Below, in pieces: positions 1-11,818 of a DNA stretch of 64,000 bases. Source of the stretch: Neofusicoccum parvum (Eukaryota; Ascomycota; Dothideomycetes; Botryosphaeriales; Botryosphaeriaceae); the NCBI GenBank assembly GCA_020912385.1, contig CP087206.1, positions 2,232,001-2,296,000 of the forward strand, given 5' to 3'. Numbering within the stretch: position 1 is the stretch's first letter; each line of letters opens with the position of its first letter. The notes beneath the pieces are model-generated. The model saw only the letters and a program-made list of their open reading frames with translations, was not told the origin of the DNA and searched no databases. The translations under genes were made by a program, and so were the position numbers.

Positions 1-1937
1 TCTTTCAGCAATGCGGCGTCAGGAGGACGCGGACGTATATTAGTATTGTTACTTATAACAATAGAAAATATTGGATCGTGAACTCGAAAGCGATACGTCA
101 AGGGTGAGACATGACGACTGACTGAACCGTGGCTTCTGGGAAACTGAGTTGATTGCGTCAGGAAGATACTTCCTCCATTCCGGAGATCCGTATGCGGGAC
201 ATGAAGCTTCCAGACTCTCCCTTCGTTTAACCGCGCGTTGTCTAATCCTATACAGTTTGTAATTATGCATGATAGTATAGGCAGGATGTTCATGGACGTA
301 GCGAAGCATGAGTAAAACGGCTTTCTACTTCTTTATTCTGTCCTCATTTTCAGAATGCTTTTCACAATCGATCACAGGTATTTCTCTGCCAGTATCCACA
401 TTCAACATGAAAGTTTCGTGCAAGAGAGCCAGGACCAGCCGAACGCTGGATCACTTTCCCGCGCTTATATTTTAAATGGGTCCCAAAGCAGCACAGCAAA
501 GCTGCAAACTGTGCTCTCGTGCATGTTTTACCTTGAAGACCCCTATATGGTTGGTGGTGAGACGGGTGCGAGCGACCGTGGACAAGAATAGCTACGCACG
601 ATCCACGACCAAAATGCTCCTGCAGACCGCACAGCTCGCAAGGAACCCTTGAGCATATGTGAGATAACAAAACGTCAGTTCCGATGGATCCCCTGATGCA
701 ATATTCCTGGTGCACGGGTCCGCAGATCAGTGTTCAGAGTAGGAGCATGGGTTTGTTCCTGGGTGATCATCCGATGGCGCCGTCTCTGCAGATCATCAAC
801 TGATCCCCTTGCGCCCGGGATGTATGAGTAAGGAGAACTTCAGCCCTGGTCCTTCCCAACAGCAACCTAAAGAGTGACAACAGTTTATCATTTCTTTAAT
901 AAGTTTCACCCTTAAGCTTGATCAACTATGACTAGTTAAGATGGCGTCACCCGGCGGACCTCGCTTAGACGATTTGGAAGGGAGGCATGGAAGTAGCGAC
1001 GAACAGCATCCCTACCGGTCTCAAAACATTTTGTTCACACATAAGTTGATTTGATCTTTTCTGTGGTACTTGAAAAGGTCGTGATAGGAGATTGGTAGAA
1101 TTAGACTGACAGGCCTTGACCCCGAGAGCTCCGGCGTCGGCGCGTGCTTTGGCCCAACCCTCTTTTCATCCGATCTCGCACTTTACCAGACTATTGGAGC
1201 CAGAGCTACATGCCACCCTCCGACAGGTTTGCCATACTGGTAGTGCTTGCTAAGTGTATGGTGCTAAGCTTCAAGATCCGATCTTGTATCGCCATAGTCC
1301 TGAGGAATGCGAGGGGCTTCTCGCCATTTTCCAGGTCAGCAGTACGAGATCCAGAGTCACTGCATATTCTTGCAGCACAAAGCTGTTATCAAACACAAAC
1401 CGAGCGCTTTTGGTCCTGCCTCGGGTGGCCGCGGTATCATCTTCTGAAGGAAGACTTCTTTCACCGGTCGGAAAAAGTCAGGAAGCCAAGATGACTCACC
1501 TTTCCCCTGTGAGCACAACATTCACCACCCGGAGGCTACCGGTTTCGGAAGCAACCGCCTTATCAGGGCTCGAGATAGACCCAGACCACCATCTGCATCA
1601 ACTTGCCATACAAGTGGAGCCCGGCGACCTGAGACTCGACTGATCTCTCTCCTTATCGGGCCTATCGGGTGGAACGACCTGGGCGCTCACCACGCAAAAC
1701 CCACAGAAGCTGCAACTTTTTGAACGAGCTTTTCATAATCTCGAGAGTAACGCGAAACACCATGGGGTGAGCTGCGAAAAAAAAATACCTCTTGCGGCCG
1801 TCGGTAATTCCTCGGCTGACAGCAATGCGTGCTTCCACACGCCGCCCCCTGCCTCAGGAATGAGCGCTATATAACGCGAGGGCCCTTGGCATGCTTCCCA
1901 AACCATAGAATTCATCCTTTCTCGTCACTTCATCAAG
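1..1937. other. No supported gene
   Basis: I see only short overlapping frames with no recognisable domain and no spliced model that holds together. A TATA-like element near the right edge belongs to the candidate gene starting at 1938. Confidence 0.5.
1868..1877 (+). promoter_or_regulatory. TATA-like element
   Basis: CTATATAACG lies about 65 bases before the ATG at 1938, a typical spacing for a fungal TATA box. It is part of the reason for believing the small spliced gene that follows. Confidence 0.35.
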
Positions 1938-2299
1938 ATGGTTACAAAAGTTGTGCTCGAAGAGTCTCTGGGTCTCTGGCTTCTGGCCAACGCGCGGATG
2001 GTCAAGGCTGAGCGTTGCAAGTTGAAGACGTTGAAGCCTCCGACTCTGATAAAGCCACAGCTGTAAGTACTGAGCTCTTCGCGAATGAATCTTTGTTGAG
2101 AATCCACCAGAGTAACGTTTTTAAGCCGCCCCTCAATGTTGCCATTCAGAAACCCCGAGCTCCCGTTTCTCGGCCGGACACTGAACAACGAGAGCAAGGC
2201 TTTGGTTGCCTGTAAGTATGGGCTTGACGCTTCAGCATTCTTTCTTCTAACTTTTATCTTGCAGCGTGGAAGAAAAATGCGCTGCAAAAATCAACCTGA
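1938..2299 (+). CDS. Small spliced hypothetical protein (86 aa)
   Basis: I do not recognise this protein. The model is 1938-2062, 2111-2211 and 2265-2299, giving 86 residues. Both introns have GTAAGT-type donors and CAG acceptors (48 and 53 nt), and the second has a clear TCTAAC branch site about 12 nt before its acceptor. The frame stays open through both junctions, which is unlikely by chance, and a TATA-like element sits about 65 bp upstream. The product starts MVTKVVLEESLGLW, is rich in Lys and Leu, has no signal peptide or clear membrane helix, and ends KKNALQKST. It could be a small basic mitochondrial or nuclear protein, but nothing in the sequence decides this. Confidence 0.4.
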
Positions 2300-2969
2300 A
2301 GAAATCCCTGTATGCATGCGCATATCCAATTGGCTGGGTCTTCCATTCTCCATAGGCAAACGGCAACCAAATAAAGCTACCGGATGCGGAACACCCCCAC
2401 GACACCGAGGAAAACTGCCATACGGCCAGAGGCTTCCTCAACGTCAACACACAAGAACATACACCTGCCACTGCACCCAAACGCGGCTCATACAGCTCAA
2501 CAGTGGTGCCTGACAATCCTTGCCAGGACCTTCCCTCTTTCCGCGTTTTTCTTTTGTCAACTTTACTTGGGCGTACAGTACTCGATATCCTTTGGTTGAG
2601 ATCCGGAAAATAAGTTTAGACGATAGACGATAGACGAAAGCATTTAGATAGGAGATAAGGCGTCAAATAGAGGTCCTCAGTTCAAGTTCACAGTAGCCGT
2701 CTCATGCCCAGCATTCATCAGTGATCCACGTTGCAAAAGGACAAAACAATATATATTCAATATCAAGACAGGTCAGGTAAGATGCCAAAACACGTTTCAC
2801 AATCCCAGAAGAGCGTACAGAACAGAGAACAAAAACAATCCATATTAATTGACATTCCCGCGGCCGCGCTACGCTCGCGCAGCCCCGTCCACCACCGCCC
2901 CAGCAGGAGCGACGGCGCTACGAAGATCCGTGGATATAATACAACAAGCCGAAGTGACAAGACACGCGC
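2300..2969. other. Intergenic, no gene seen
   Basis: This probably carries the 3' flanks of the small gene and of the GPI protein gene, which converge here. A short tandem of a TAGACGA-like heptamer sits near 2618-2638. I see nothing else. Confidence 0.5.
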
Positions 2970-4104
2970 TTACATGACGAAAGCGGCAGCGGCGGCGCCG
3001 AGAGCCATGACGCCGAACGAGACGAACGAGGTCGAGGCGGCGCCGGTCCACTGGGCGGGCGTGGGCTGGGCGGGGGTGGGGGTCGGGGTGCTGAGGCTGG
3101 CGGTGGCGTTGCCGGCGGGCTGGCCGGGGATGTAGCCGTCGCAGGCGGCGCGCTCGGCCGAGCACTGCGCCATGTTGGCGCCGGGGGCGGTGCGGCACGC
3201 GTTGTCCTTCTCCTCGCACGACGAGCCGCCGGAGGTGGTGCCGGTGGTGGACGGCGTGGACGGCGCGGTCGTCGTGCCGGACGGCTGGCCCGGGATGTAG
3301 CCGTCGCAGGCGGCGCGCTCGGCGGAGCACTGAGCCATGTTGGCGTTGGGCGCGGTGCGGCACGCGTTGTCCTTCTCCTGGCAGGACTGGGTCGAGCCGG
3401 TGCCGGAGGGCGCGGGGGCGGAGCCGGTGCCGGAGGACTGGCCGGGGATGTAGCCGTCGCAGGCAGCGCGCTCGGCGGAGCACTGGGCCATGTTGGCGTT
3501 GGGGGCGGTGCGGCAGGCGTTCTCCTTGTCCTGGCAGGACTGGGTGGAGCCGGTGCCGGACGGGGCCGGGGCGGTGCCGGTGGAGGTGGCCGGGTGGGTG
3601 GAGCGGGCCGGGCAGTTGGTCACCTCGGGGCCGCAGGAGGTGATGGTCACGGCCTCGGTCTCGTAGACGGTCTTGGGGCCACCGGCGGCGGCGGTGGTGG
3701 CAGCGGCCGCAGCGGTGGTGGCGGCGGACGGGTAGGCCTCGGCGATGCAGGCAACCTTCTTGGAGGAGCAGGTGGCCATGCTGTGGGGATGTTAGTTGTG
3801 TCGAATAGGCTGCGCCGGCGGGAGCACTCACTTGGCGTCAGGGCCGACACGGCACTCGCTGTCAGCATCCTGGCAAGCCTTGCAGGCAGCGGCCTTAGCA
3901 GAGCAGGTGGCCATGCTGGACAGAAGTCAGTTTTCTGGAGAGGGCTGAAGTCATGGCACGAGAGAACTCACTTGGCATCCGGGCCAGTACGGCAGGAGTT
4001 GTCAAGGGCCTCGCAGTCGGTGGCGGCAGCGTAGTCGAACTGGGGCATGGCCGCGGAGAGAGTGATCTGGGCCGCAAGGGCGGTGGCGAGGATCTGGTAG
4101 CGCA
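2970..4104 (-). CDS. GPI-anchored protein with five cysteine modules
   Basis: Exons 4104-3972, 3915-3832 and 3780-2970 encode about 342 residues. The N-terminus (MRYQILATALAAQITLSA) is a signal peptide. The C-terminus (SFVSFGVMALGAAAAAFVM) is a GPI-attachment signal after a Thr/Pro/Ala-rich stalk. Between them are five copies of a four-cysteine module of the type C-x5-N-x-CR-x-x-P-x-ANM-x-x-C-x6-C. Modules 1 and 2 lie at the N-terminus and are split by introns; modules 3-5 are near-identical, intron-free and followed by GYIPGQ. Short Ser/Thr/Pro/Gly linkers separate modules 3, 4 and 5. The even cysteine number suggests disulfide-bonded extracellular domains at the cell wall or plasma membrane. 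The function is unknown; adhesion, wall binding or host interaction are guesses. Confidence 0.85.
3120..3536 (-). repeat. Three 99-bp coding repeats
   Basis: Near-identical 99-bp units lie at 3438-3536, 3285-3383 and 3120-3218. Each encodes 33 residues with the core NACRTAPxANMAQCSAERAA and the tail CDGYIPGQ. They are separated by Ser/Thr/Pro/Gly linkers of about 18 to 22 codons. High DNA identity points to recent duplication or gene conversion within the gene. Confidence 0.9.
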
Positions 4105-5651
4105 TTTTGGCGGTTTGGAAGTGAAGGTAGAGAGTGTGGTTGTCAAAAGAGTGTCTGTTGCTGAGCGAGTGAAAGGCGCGGTGCTGAACAGCTGGACTGG
4201 TAGCGACAACTGCACGATATCTATACCCCGTGGAAAGCGTCAGCCCCCCAAACTTCGTATAAAGTTTATTGCTTGGTTCGCGTAGGGCTGAAGCTTGTGC
4301 TTTGCTCGATGAGGAAGTGCAGGCGAGGGCTGCCGCCCGGAAGGTGATTCTCGTGACCGCTCTCCCCGCAATTACGAGTGGCAGATTGTGATGGGCGACA
4401 GGCACCGCCCTATGGCCGCTACAGCGCTAGAGAAGCCAGCCCAAATGGCTGACTCGGCTCCATAAGGAGTCGGGATGTTCTCGGCGCTCGTAAAAGCGGG
4501 TAAATGATCGCCGGGCGTACGAGCTACCGTATTCGACGTATGTGGCGCCGCAGTCCCCCATACTCAGCGGCGCTGCATGCGTTGTGTCTCACATTCATTG
4601 CTTCTAGAAAACACTCGTTGTTCTCTGGGGAATTCGAGCAGCTGGAGCTGCAGAAACACGGCCAAGCGGCAGTGGTGGTCCGGAAGAACCGATCCGTGAC
4701 CAAGGCCCGTGCCCATACACTACTTCATGCGGTTCGTATAACTTTTCGGATCAAACGTTTCATCCGTCTACGCGATCGGCGGTCTGAGGGGGAAGAGTGA
4801 GCAGGAGCTTTGTCAACGCATGAGCCTGCTCGGATACTGCGCCGCAAGCGAGCGACAAAGCGAAAGCTACAGCGCAGCTCAGCAGAAGAAGGGAACAGAA
4901 GAGTCGATACATGGATGCTGGGCCTCGTTGTGTTCTTCCAATTGATGTCGAGTTGGCAGAGGAAATCTTCCACGACACTGTGTCCCCCTTTACCAGCAGC
5001 GGGAGGAGGGGGCGGGAAAGCAGTGATGATGGGACCGCGAAAGGCGCCCAATCGCACGAACACGAACTTCCTGGGACCGTGGGACACAGACTTTGGTTCG
5101 TATGTCGAGATGGTTTCTCCCGTGCAGACCTCGGTGAGTCCGTGGGAAAGACCACCGGCAGCCTGTGTGGTTCAGCGCGAGCCTGATGGCTGTTTCTTCC
5201 AAATGGAGGCTTCCCCACTGGCCGGCATGTCGGCGCGTCTCATTAGTCCTGCCAATAGTTGCGGTGAAGCTTGCCCGTGGTTCCAATCTCAAGAAGCCAC
5301 CGCGCCAAAGACCACGCCCTATTTGTCACGGCGAAAGCACTTGTGGAGATTTGTAGCACTCGCATCCTCTACGCTCCAGTCGCAACGCAGTCCACCTTCG
5401 GCCGGACAGAACACTTTCACGCCCATTTCGGTCCGCAATGGCTGTCCGCAGCGAGGTGCAGCGAGCCGTCCGCGAAGGAGGACCCCGCGTTGGGCTGGTG
5501 GTGGGCTATTTTTAGACCAGCAAGCCCCACCCCCTGCCACTGTTGCCTTGCCTCACCCCACAGCACAGCCTCAACACCCCGCCAAGCCCTATGTGTTTCA
5601 TCGCGGGCAGCCTTCTCCATCGCAGTCAATTTACCCATCGCCCGACACAGT
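4105..5651. other. Divergent intergenic region
   Basis: This separates the GPI protein gene (minus strand) from the F-box gene (plus strand) and should hold both promoters. Long frames occur on both strands, but none shows a domain or sensible composition, so I read them as chance frames in GC-rich DNA. Confidence 0.5.
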
Positions 5652-6939
5652 ATGAAACTACAGCTTGACGCTCTGCCGGTCGAGCTGCTTGACCTGATTG
5701 CCCCCAAGCTCAGCCGGCAGGACCTGCTCTCCACCGCCTCCACCTGCCGCCGTCTGTTCGATGTGGCGGAGCCCCACCTTTACCGCTCAGTGGCCATCAA
5801 AGACGCTCGCGGTCAACGCTCTTTCCTCGAATCCATCTGCACCAATTCCAAACGAGCTGCGCTGGTACGCAGCCTTATCATTAAGCGCGGAAACGACAAG
5901 TATCGTGCCCGCCACAATGCGGAAACGACGTCAGAGCCGTCGGATATCTCCGTGCTTGCAGCCCTCAGCAAATTGGCCCATCTCTCAATCGAGTCTTATT
6001 ACCTAGACCCCGATGAATTCCGGCACCTTTTCCGCTGCGCTGCTCGAGGAGAAATTCTGTGCGAGCTCAAAACATGTCAGTTGATACCGCTCTTTTGAAC
6101 GTCTCTGCTACCAGCTGACCACCATCGCTTCTCCAGGTAGACTGCTCTTCTGGAATGAGGAAGACACCGGTTCCTCCATGCTGAGCAATTTCGACGCCAT
6201 ATTACTCCATCCTACGTTGGACGTACTCACCATCTACAACGCCCGCGATGGGTGTAGCCCAGACGTTTATCAGCAGAAATCGACCTCGGCACTCCGAAGG
6301 CTGGAGCTTCTCCACTCGGACTTCTCAGTCCAAGAACTAGCACGACTGTTGGCCATCCCACGCGGCCTGAAGCAACTCGTTGTCCATGTGAAGCCATACC
6401 AGGGCATGCTCCAATGCTGTCCGTATTATTGGAGCGAGTACGCCCGTGCGTTGGAGGTGGCGAAGGACAGCCTTGAGACGCTGGTCATAACCAAGGACGC
6501 CTCCATAAGCAATCGCCCCCTCCAGCTGAAGAACATGAAGGCACTCCGCTGCATTGCTGCTGACAGTGACATTCTGTTCGGGCAACTCCGGTCAACTCCC
6601 GAGATGGTTGACGAGCGCTTTCTGACGAACCTTCTTCCGCCGAGTCTCGAAACAATCCACGAGCTAAGTTGGGCATTCCCGCTAAGCACAACCCTTGATG
6701 ACGAGGCATGGACCCACGCGCTCTACCGCGCTCTGACAATGATGCGACGCATAGCCCCTGCTCTGCGCGTTGAGTTGCGAAATCCGTATGGCGTTTCTGA
6801 AGCATTCAAGCACGCGTGCAAGGCCTCGGGCGTTCCTGTCGTATACAGCTACAGTGATGACGACGTGGAGGACTCTCCTCGCACTGGATGGCTTCAAAAG
6901 GCGCCTTTTCTCTCTTTGCCCGTTGGCCCTATAGACTAG
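5652..6939 (+). CDS. F-box protein
   Basis: Exons 5652-6075 and 6137-6939 encode 408 residues. The 61-nt intron has donor GTCAGT, branch GCTGACC and acceptor CCAG, and splicing restores KTCRLLFW across the junction. The N-terminus (LDALPVELLDLIAPKLSRQD, then LLSTASTCRRLF) is a classic F-box, which binds Skp1 and makes the protein a probable substrate receptor of an SCF ubiquitin ligase. The rest contains leucine-rich stretches suggesting degenerate LRR-like repeats for substrate binding, but no defined second domain. The substrate cannot be inferred. The gene converges on the GH43 gene: its TAG stop ends at 6939 and the GH43 stop begins at 6941. Confidence 0.85.
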
Positions 6940-6940
6940 T

Positions 6941-8757
6941 CTACTCCTCTGCTGGATACACGATGATCTTGTCCAAATCCGCGCCCTTGAAGTCGAACCC
7001 GTTGTCAAGGCCTCCAACAGTGATGGTGTTTTGCCCCTCCTTGAGCGGCAGCAAAAGCGGCGTGGAAAGGATGATTCCCTTGTGGGTATCCCGCTGGTAC
7101 AGGGTTTGCACGTTCTCGGTGTCACCATTGACAACGACACTGCTGACGCGCCGGAGTTGCCATTTGCCACCAATGCGGTCCGGGGAGCCACCAGCTGTAG
7201 AAAGTGTGTCAGATCTTGAGCGGTAGCCGATGTTTGAAGGACTCACGTTGATCTCCAAAACCCATGTCATCCGTGTTTTGGTAGTAGAATGAAACCCACT
7301 GGTCCTTCCCGGTGCCCTCAATCCCTTCAAAGGTCACGGTGCTGTCGTTCCCGTAGATTCCGGTCACGATGACTCCGTTGCTCGCAAAGTTCTGTGCAAC
7401 ATCAGTATTCATAGCATTTGATATAGCCCGCTCTGTACTCACAGCCTCTTGTTTAAATGCGTTGCCGTTAGTCGTTGTATCGGATCCGAAGTAGGCCGTG
7501 CCTTCGACTGGGGACCACTCTCCGGATTTCCTTTGAATCTCGAGTCAGCAACCGCAACCCACTGAGAGCAGACTGCAAACTCACATGTCCAAGTCGTAGA
7601 CGTCATGCCACTCAACGTCAAGAGTCTTTTTGTCATCGTCGATATTGATCGGCAACCAGATGTATCGGCTCTCCCAAAGAGAATTGGAATCCCACTGTCA
7701 AAGAGGTGAGTTGTTGATGAACCATCCGCTCGCTTCTTCGTACGTACCTGGTCACCGAGGTAGAGGTAGGTCGTCTTCTTCTCGCCAACAATCCTCAAAG
7801 AGAACCCAGACTGAGAGTTGTAGGTCCTGGTGTTCAGAGGCGCCACAATCCAAGGTTGAGACCAAGGCCCTGCAAGAGAATCCGCACGGAACGCTACAAC
7901 ATCTGCACCAAGATTTTTAGACAAAGTATTCGAGAAATGTCTTTCTTCCAGACTCACTGTTAGGCCGATAGCCGGTCTTGTGGCTCATCAACGCGTAGTA
8001 GCTCTTCTCCGTCTGGATGATCGTCGGCGCCTCCAAGTCAAACTTGTCCCAGCGGTGGATGACCTCATCCAGCTCGGATATTTCGTCGTTAAAGCTGGTG
8101 AGATACACATCACGGCCCTCTTTCCTGTCCCCGTTGGAGTAGAGAGAGTAGGTCTTGCCGTCTTTGTAGTCGGTGAACATGCCAAAGTCCTGGGACCAGT
8201 TGCCGAGCGGCGCGGTGGCGTTGACAAAGGTGTAGGGGCCGGCGATGGTGTCGGCTGTTGCGAAACCTTGGAGGAGCCAGCCGTACGATGAGTTGTCTGC
8301 GTGCCACCACATCTGTCGCGGATATGAGAAGGAAAATTCCAAACGCAGCTGGGGCAACTCACGTGATACTGGTCCGCGCTCTCGCTGTATGCCACCTTCG
8401 GCCTCTGGATGATATGCTCGGTTGAAATGTAGGGGTGGCCCTCGATTGGTTCTGTGGACGATCAGATTATGGCTGCAGCAGAATCGAGCGGACAAACCTA
8501 CCCAGCGCGAGTCCCTCGTAGGTCCAAGTAGCCAGATCCTCCGAGCTGTAGACCGTCACGCCTCCACCCTCCTCTTGACCCTCGATCTTGTACTCTCCGA
8601 ACCAGAAGAACTTCCCGGTCTCGGGATCGACCGTCACACCGCCGGCATGGGCATTGATCAGATTCCCATCCGTATCATGCCACCGCCCGCCCGGCACAAT
8701 GTACTTCGCATGCGCGGCTCCAGCTGCAAGGAGCAGGGATACCAAGCTGGTCCGCAT
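6941..8757 (-). CDS. Secreted GH43 exo-beta-1,3-galactanase-type enzyme with CBM35-like domain
   Basis: Eight exons: 8757-8502, 8451-8363, 8312-7958, 7902-7748, 7694-7585, 7530-7443, 7391-7247 and 7194-6941, giving 483 residues with introns of 50-55 nt. I chose the ATG at 8757 because it begins a signal peptide (MRTSLVSLLLAAGAAHA). Residues about 20-330 form a five-bladed GH43 domain of the galactan 1,3-beta-galactosidase type (HDTDGNLINAHAGG, FWFGEYK, GPYTFVNATAPLGNWSQDFG, GDRKEGRDVYL, DKFDLEAPTI). The C-terminal about 140 residues look like a CBM35/CBM6 beta-sandwich (GNDSTVTFEGIEG, GQNTITVGGLDNGFDFKGAD). Expected role: extracellular release of galactose from arabinogalactan side chains of plant material. 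The fifth intron uses an AAG acceptor, the least certain junction. Confidence 0.88.
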
Positions 8758-10523
8758 CTTGAAACGGGATGCTGGGGTCCAGGGCAGATTGGCCGGGATG
8801 CCTCTCTCGCAGGCGCTGCGCTTATAAGAGGGCGGCCAAGACAATTTGCGGCGAGACTTCGCCCGAACGGCTGGGCTCCGGAAATATTCGTCATGAGGTG
8901 TGGGAGGCTCGCAATGGATTTGCTTCGGTCGCATTTACCCCGTGAGGCAGGTCGTTTGGCAGCAGCGCTCGCTTGGCCCAAGGAAACCCCCGCACTTCCC
9001 CGCAAGCCGCCGCGCTGGAGGATGCAAGGCACCGTTTCTCCCGCCGCTCGAGCGCTCAGGCACAGCTCGGGACATTGTTTGTCAACACGCCCAAGACCCG
9101 GATAAAAACGGCCTTGCTCCCCGTCAACGTCCCGCCGGAGGGCACAGGAAATTCCACGGCCTGCGCCACCGTCGGAGCGACGGGCCAAGAGTTACCAAAG
9201 GGCGGTTGTGGCCGGGACTTTCACGCCACGCGCTGGATCGCGGTGTGGCTCTTCCGTCAAGGCGTCAACCGCACCCGCTTATACGCAATGCTTTTCGTTT
9301 GTTTTCAACCTTTGCGCATGTTCAAATCCACCTCCAAGTAGCTTTTCTGCCATGCTTTCTTCTTTTTTTTTTTTCTTACCACCCTGCACTGAGAGTTTTA
9401 AACCGTCTCGGCGTACATTAATGAATAAGACACAAGTCCATGGAAACATTGCCGATGAAACAGAACGGTCTGACATGCATTTCTGGTTCCAGCATGGGCG
9501 GCATTCAGCAAATACTTGAGTTGCAGTCATGTACCCCATCGACAGTAAGTGTTCGTCATGCTGATCAAATTGACGGGCATGTAGGCCCCTGCATTTGCCG
9601 ACTTGCCTTACTCGCAGCTAGTCAAGTGGCGTAATCAGTGCTTGCGGCTGTGCATGTTTCGGGGCTGATGACGCCATCACGCAATAGTATCAAGCGCTCA
9701 GACGGGGAAATTAAATGATGATGGCAGCATGTTCAAGCTAAGCTATAAAAAAAAGGATCCACACTATCCCTGCATACGACGTTCTTGTCCGGGGGAGCTG
9801 CGTGGTGATCTTGATCTTGTTTTAACCTCAGGAGACGTCAGCAATAATATGATTTCCAATCTTCTCGACGTCTCCTCGTTTTTGAAACAGAAGAGCAGGG
9901 GTGGAGGTGGAGTCAAGAAGCGCGATTGGCCAATTGCTCTACGCTTATAAATTCATTGCTGCGAAGTGGAGATAAAGAATCTCATCAACAACATTTCGGG
10001 TTAGCGCCAGGTCAGCAGGTCACCAGATAGTCGACACCGACTCCCCAAAACCATCACCGAGAAGCCACGGCCAAAGCAAAGCGGACGAAATCGGCAGTTC
10101 TACGTCACAGTGTCTTCAATGAAGATGAGGGCGTTCGGTGTCGTTGTCTGCAAAAGCGCGACTGACGAATGCACTCATTTGTCAGCCAATTGCAGCCACG
10201 AGCAGGGCAGCTCAACCACGAATGACACCTCAGGTGTCGGTTACAGGAGCTACGTAGAATGAACTGGTGGCCAGCTTCAACAGCAGATGGCTTACTCTCT
10301 TGCACATTGCTCGCTCTTTCTCGAAGGCGAAAGTGCGAATGACAAATGCATCCATTTCCAAAGCTCGTCGAGCAACGAGACAGAACCGCAGGGGCACAAT
10401 GGATACAAAAGGGAGCAATGAGAAGGACACATCTTGAAGCATCGCAAGACAGCACTCTCCTCGAGACCCAGCATCATCAGAAGCACTACCCAATCAAAGC
10501 CCAACATCACTCATACCGCAACC
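8758..10523. other. Divergent intergenic region
   Basis: This separates the GH43 gene from the SDR gene at 10524. It contains a poly-T/pyrimidine tract near 9359-9380. I see no domain in any frame. Confidence 0.5.
8821..8828 (-). promoter_or_regulatory. TATA box of the GH43 gene
   Basis: CTTATAAG lies about 64-71 bp upstream of the chosen start codon and supports that start over the longer in-frame ATG at 8934. Confidence 0.5.
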
Positions 10524-11365
10524 ATGACTGCCCAAACTCTCTCCGGCAAAGTCGCCATCGTCACCGGCGGCACCCGCGGCATCGGCGCCGCCATCGTCCT
10601 CGAACTCGCCCGCCGCGGCGCAAAGGCAGCTCAACCCCACTCCCTTCCTCCCACCCATCTCTAACCCACCCACAGGTCGCCTTCACCTACGTCTCACCCT
10701 CCAGCGCCGCGCTCGCCGCCGACCTAACCACCACCGTCTCCGCCCTCCCCAACGGCACCACCGCCCACGCCATCCAAGCCGACATGGCATCCCCCTCCGC
10801 CCCGGCCACCATCGTCGCCGCCACAACCGCCATCTTCGGCCCCACGATCGATATCCTCGTGCACAACGCCGGCATCTACGGCATCGCGCCCCTCGCCGCC
10901 ATCACCGCAGCCTCCTACACCACGCTCCTCGACACCAACGTGCGGGGCGTGCTCTTCCTCACGCAAGCCGTGGCGCCGCACCTGCCGGCCGGCGGCGGCG
11001 GGCGCGTGATCGCGATCGGCTCGATCGCGGCGCGCAGCGCGACGCCGGGGGCCGCCGTGTACGCGGCCACCAAAGCCGCGCTCGAGGCCATGACGCGCGC
11101 GTTCGCGGCCGAGCTGGGGCCGGCCGGGCACACGGCGAACGTGGTGGCGCCGGGGCCGACGGCGACGGATATCATCAAGCGGGAGACGGGGGCGAGTGAC
11201 GCAGTGCGTGCGTTTGTCGATAAGGCGGTCGAGAGTACGCCGATGCAGGGAAGGATCGGGACGGGGGAGGATGTGGCGGGGGTGGTGGCGGCGGTGGCGG
11301 AGCCGGGGATGGGGTGGGTTACTGGGCAGAGTTTGAGTGCGAGTGGGGGGTTGGTGATGTTTTGA
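10524..11365 (+). CDS. Short-chain dehydrogenase/reductase (classical SDR)
   Basis: Exons 10524-10625 and 10676-11365 encode 263 residues. The Rossmann motif TGGTRGIG is near residue 15. NAGIYG follows, then the catalytic Ser in GSIAARS and the YAATK active-site pair. The C-terminus (GWVTGQSLSASGG) is typical of FabG-like reductases. It should use NAD(P)H to reduce a carbonyl, or the reverse; the substrate is unknown. The 50-nt intron is of the rare GC-AG type (AAG|GCAGCT, branch CTCTAACCC, acceptor CACAG) and joins RRGAK to VAFTYV. The coding strand is strongly C-rich in the first half and G-rich at the end. Confidence 0.85.
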
Positions 11366-11714
11366 GGGGGGAGAGGGGCGGGATGGATGAGGTAGGATGG
11401 TAGAGGTGTTGGGATTGGAATTGATTACTTTGTGAGTGGCTCTAAAGCATCAACGTGGTCGTGAAGTGATCGTCAGAAGTGCCAATGTCAGGTAGCGTTG
11501 ATGAACTCACACCGTGAAGTCGGCAGAAGTGCTCACAGGGAACCATGCAATGTAGGTCGTTGGTTTTTATTGCAAGACAATAAACAGTGCAGCCTGGCGC
11601 GGAAGATCACTTGTTGTAGCAAAGTGGATGATCTTGCAAAGTAGTGAGAAAGTTGGCATATTGTTGAGAGGAGGGTTGGGGAGGTGCCCTTATATAGCCT
11701 CCTCTTGCGCTAAC
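11366..11714. other. 3' flank of the SDR gene
   Basis: No gene is seen. The segment ends at the target-site duplication of the LTR element. Confidence 0.5.
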
Positions 11715-11787
11715 TATAGTGTAACGGCGGGCCTCTGCCTCTAAGGATCAAACACCAAAGAGGGTGGTAAGCCGTGTAGGGTTTACC

Positions 11788-11818
<31 letters not shown>

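Noticed and set aside
2869..3831. 320-codon Arg/His/Pro-rich frame on the minus strand
   Set aside because: It is another frame of the GPI protein gene; it lacks a signal peptide and its repeats are only the DNA repeats of that gene.
4810..5655. 281-codon plus-strand frame
   Set aside because: No domain, odd composition, and it overlaps the F-box promoter and an equally long minus-strand frame.
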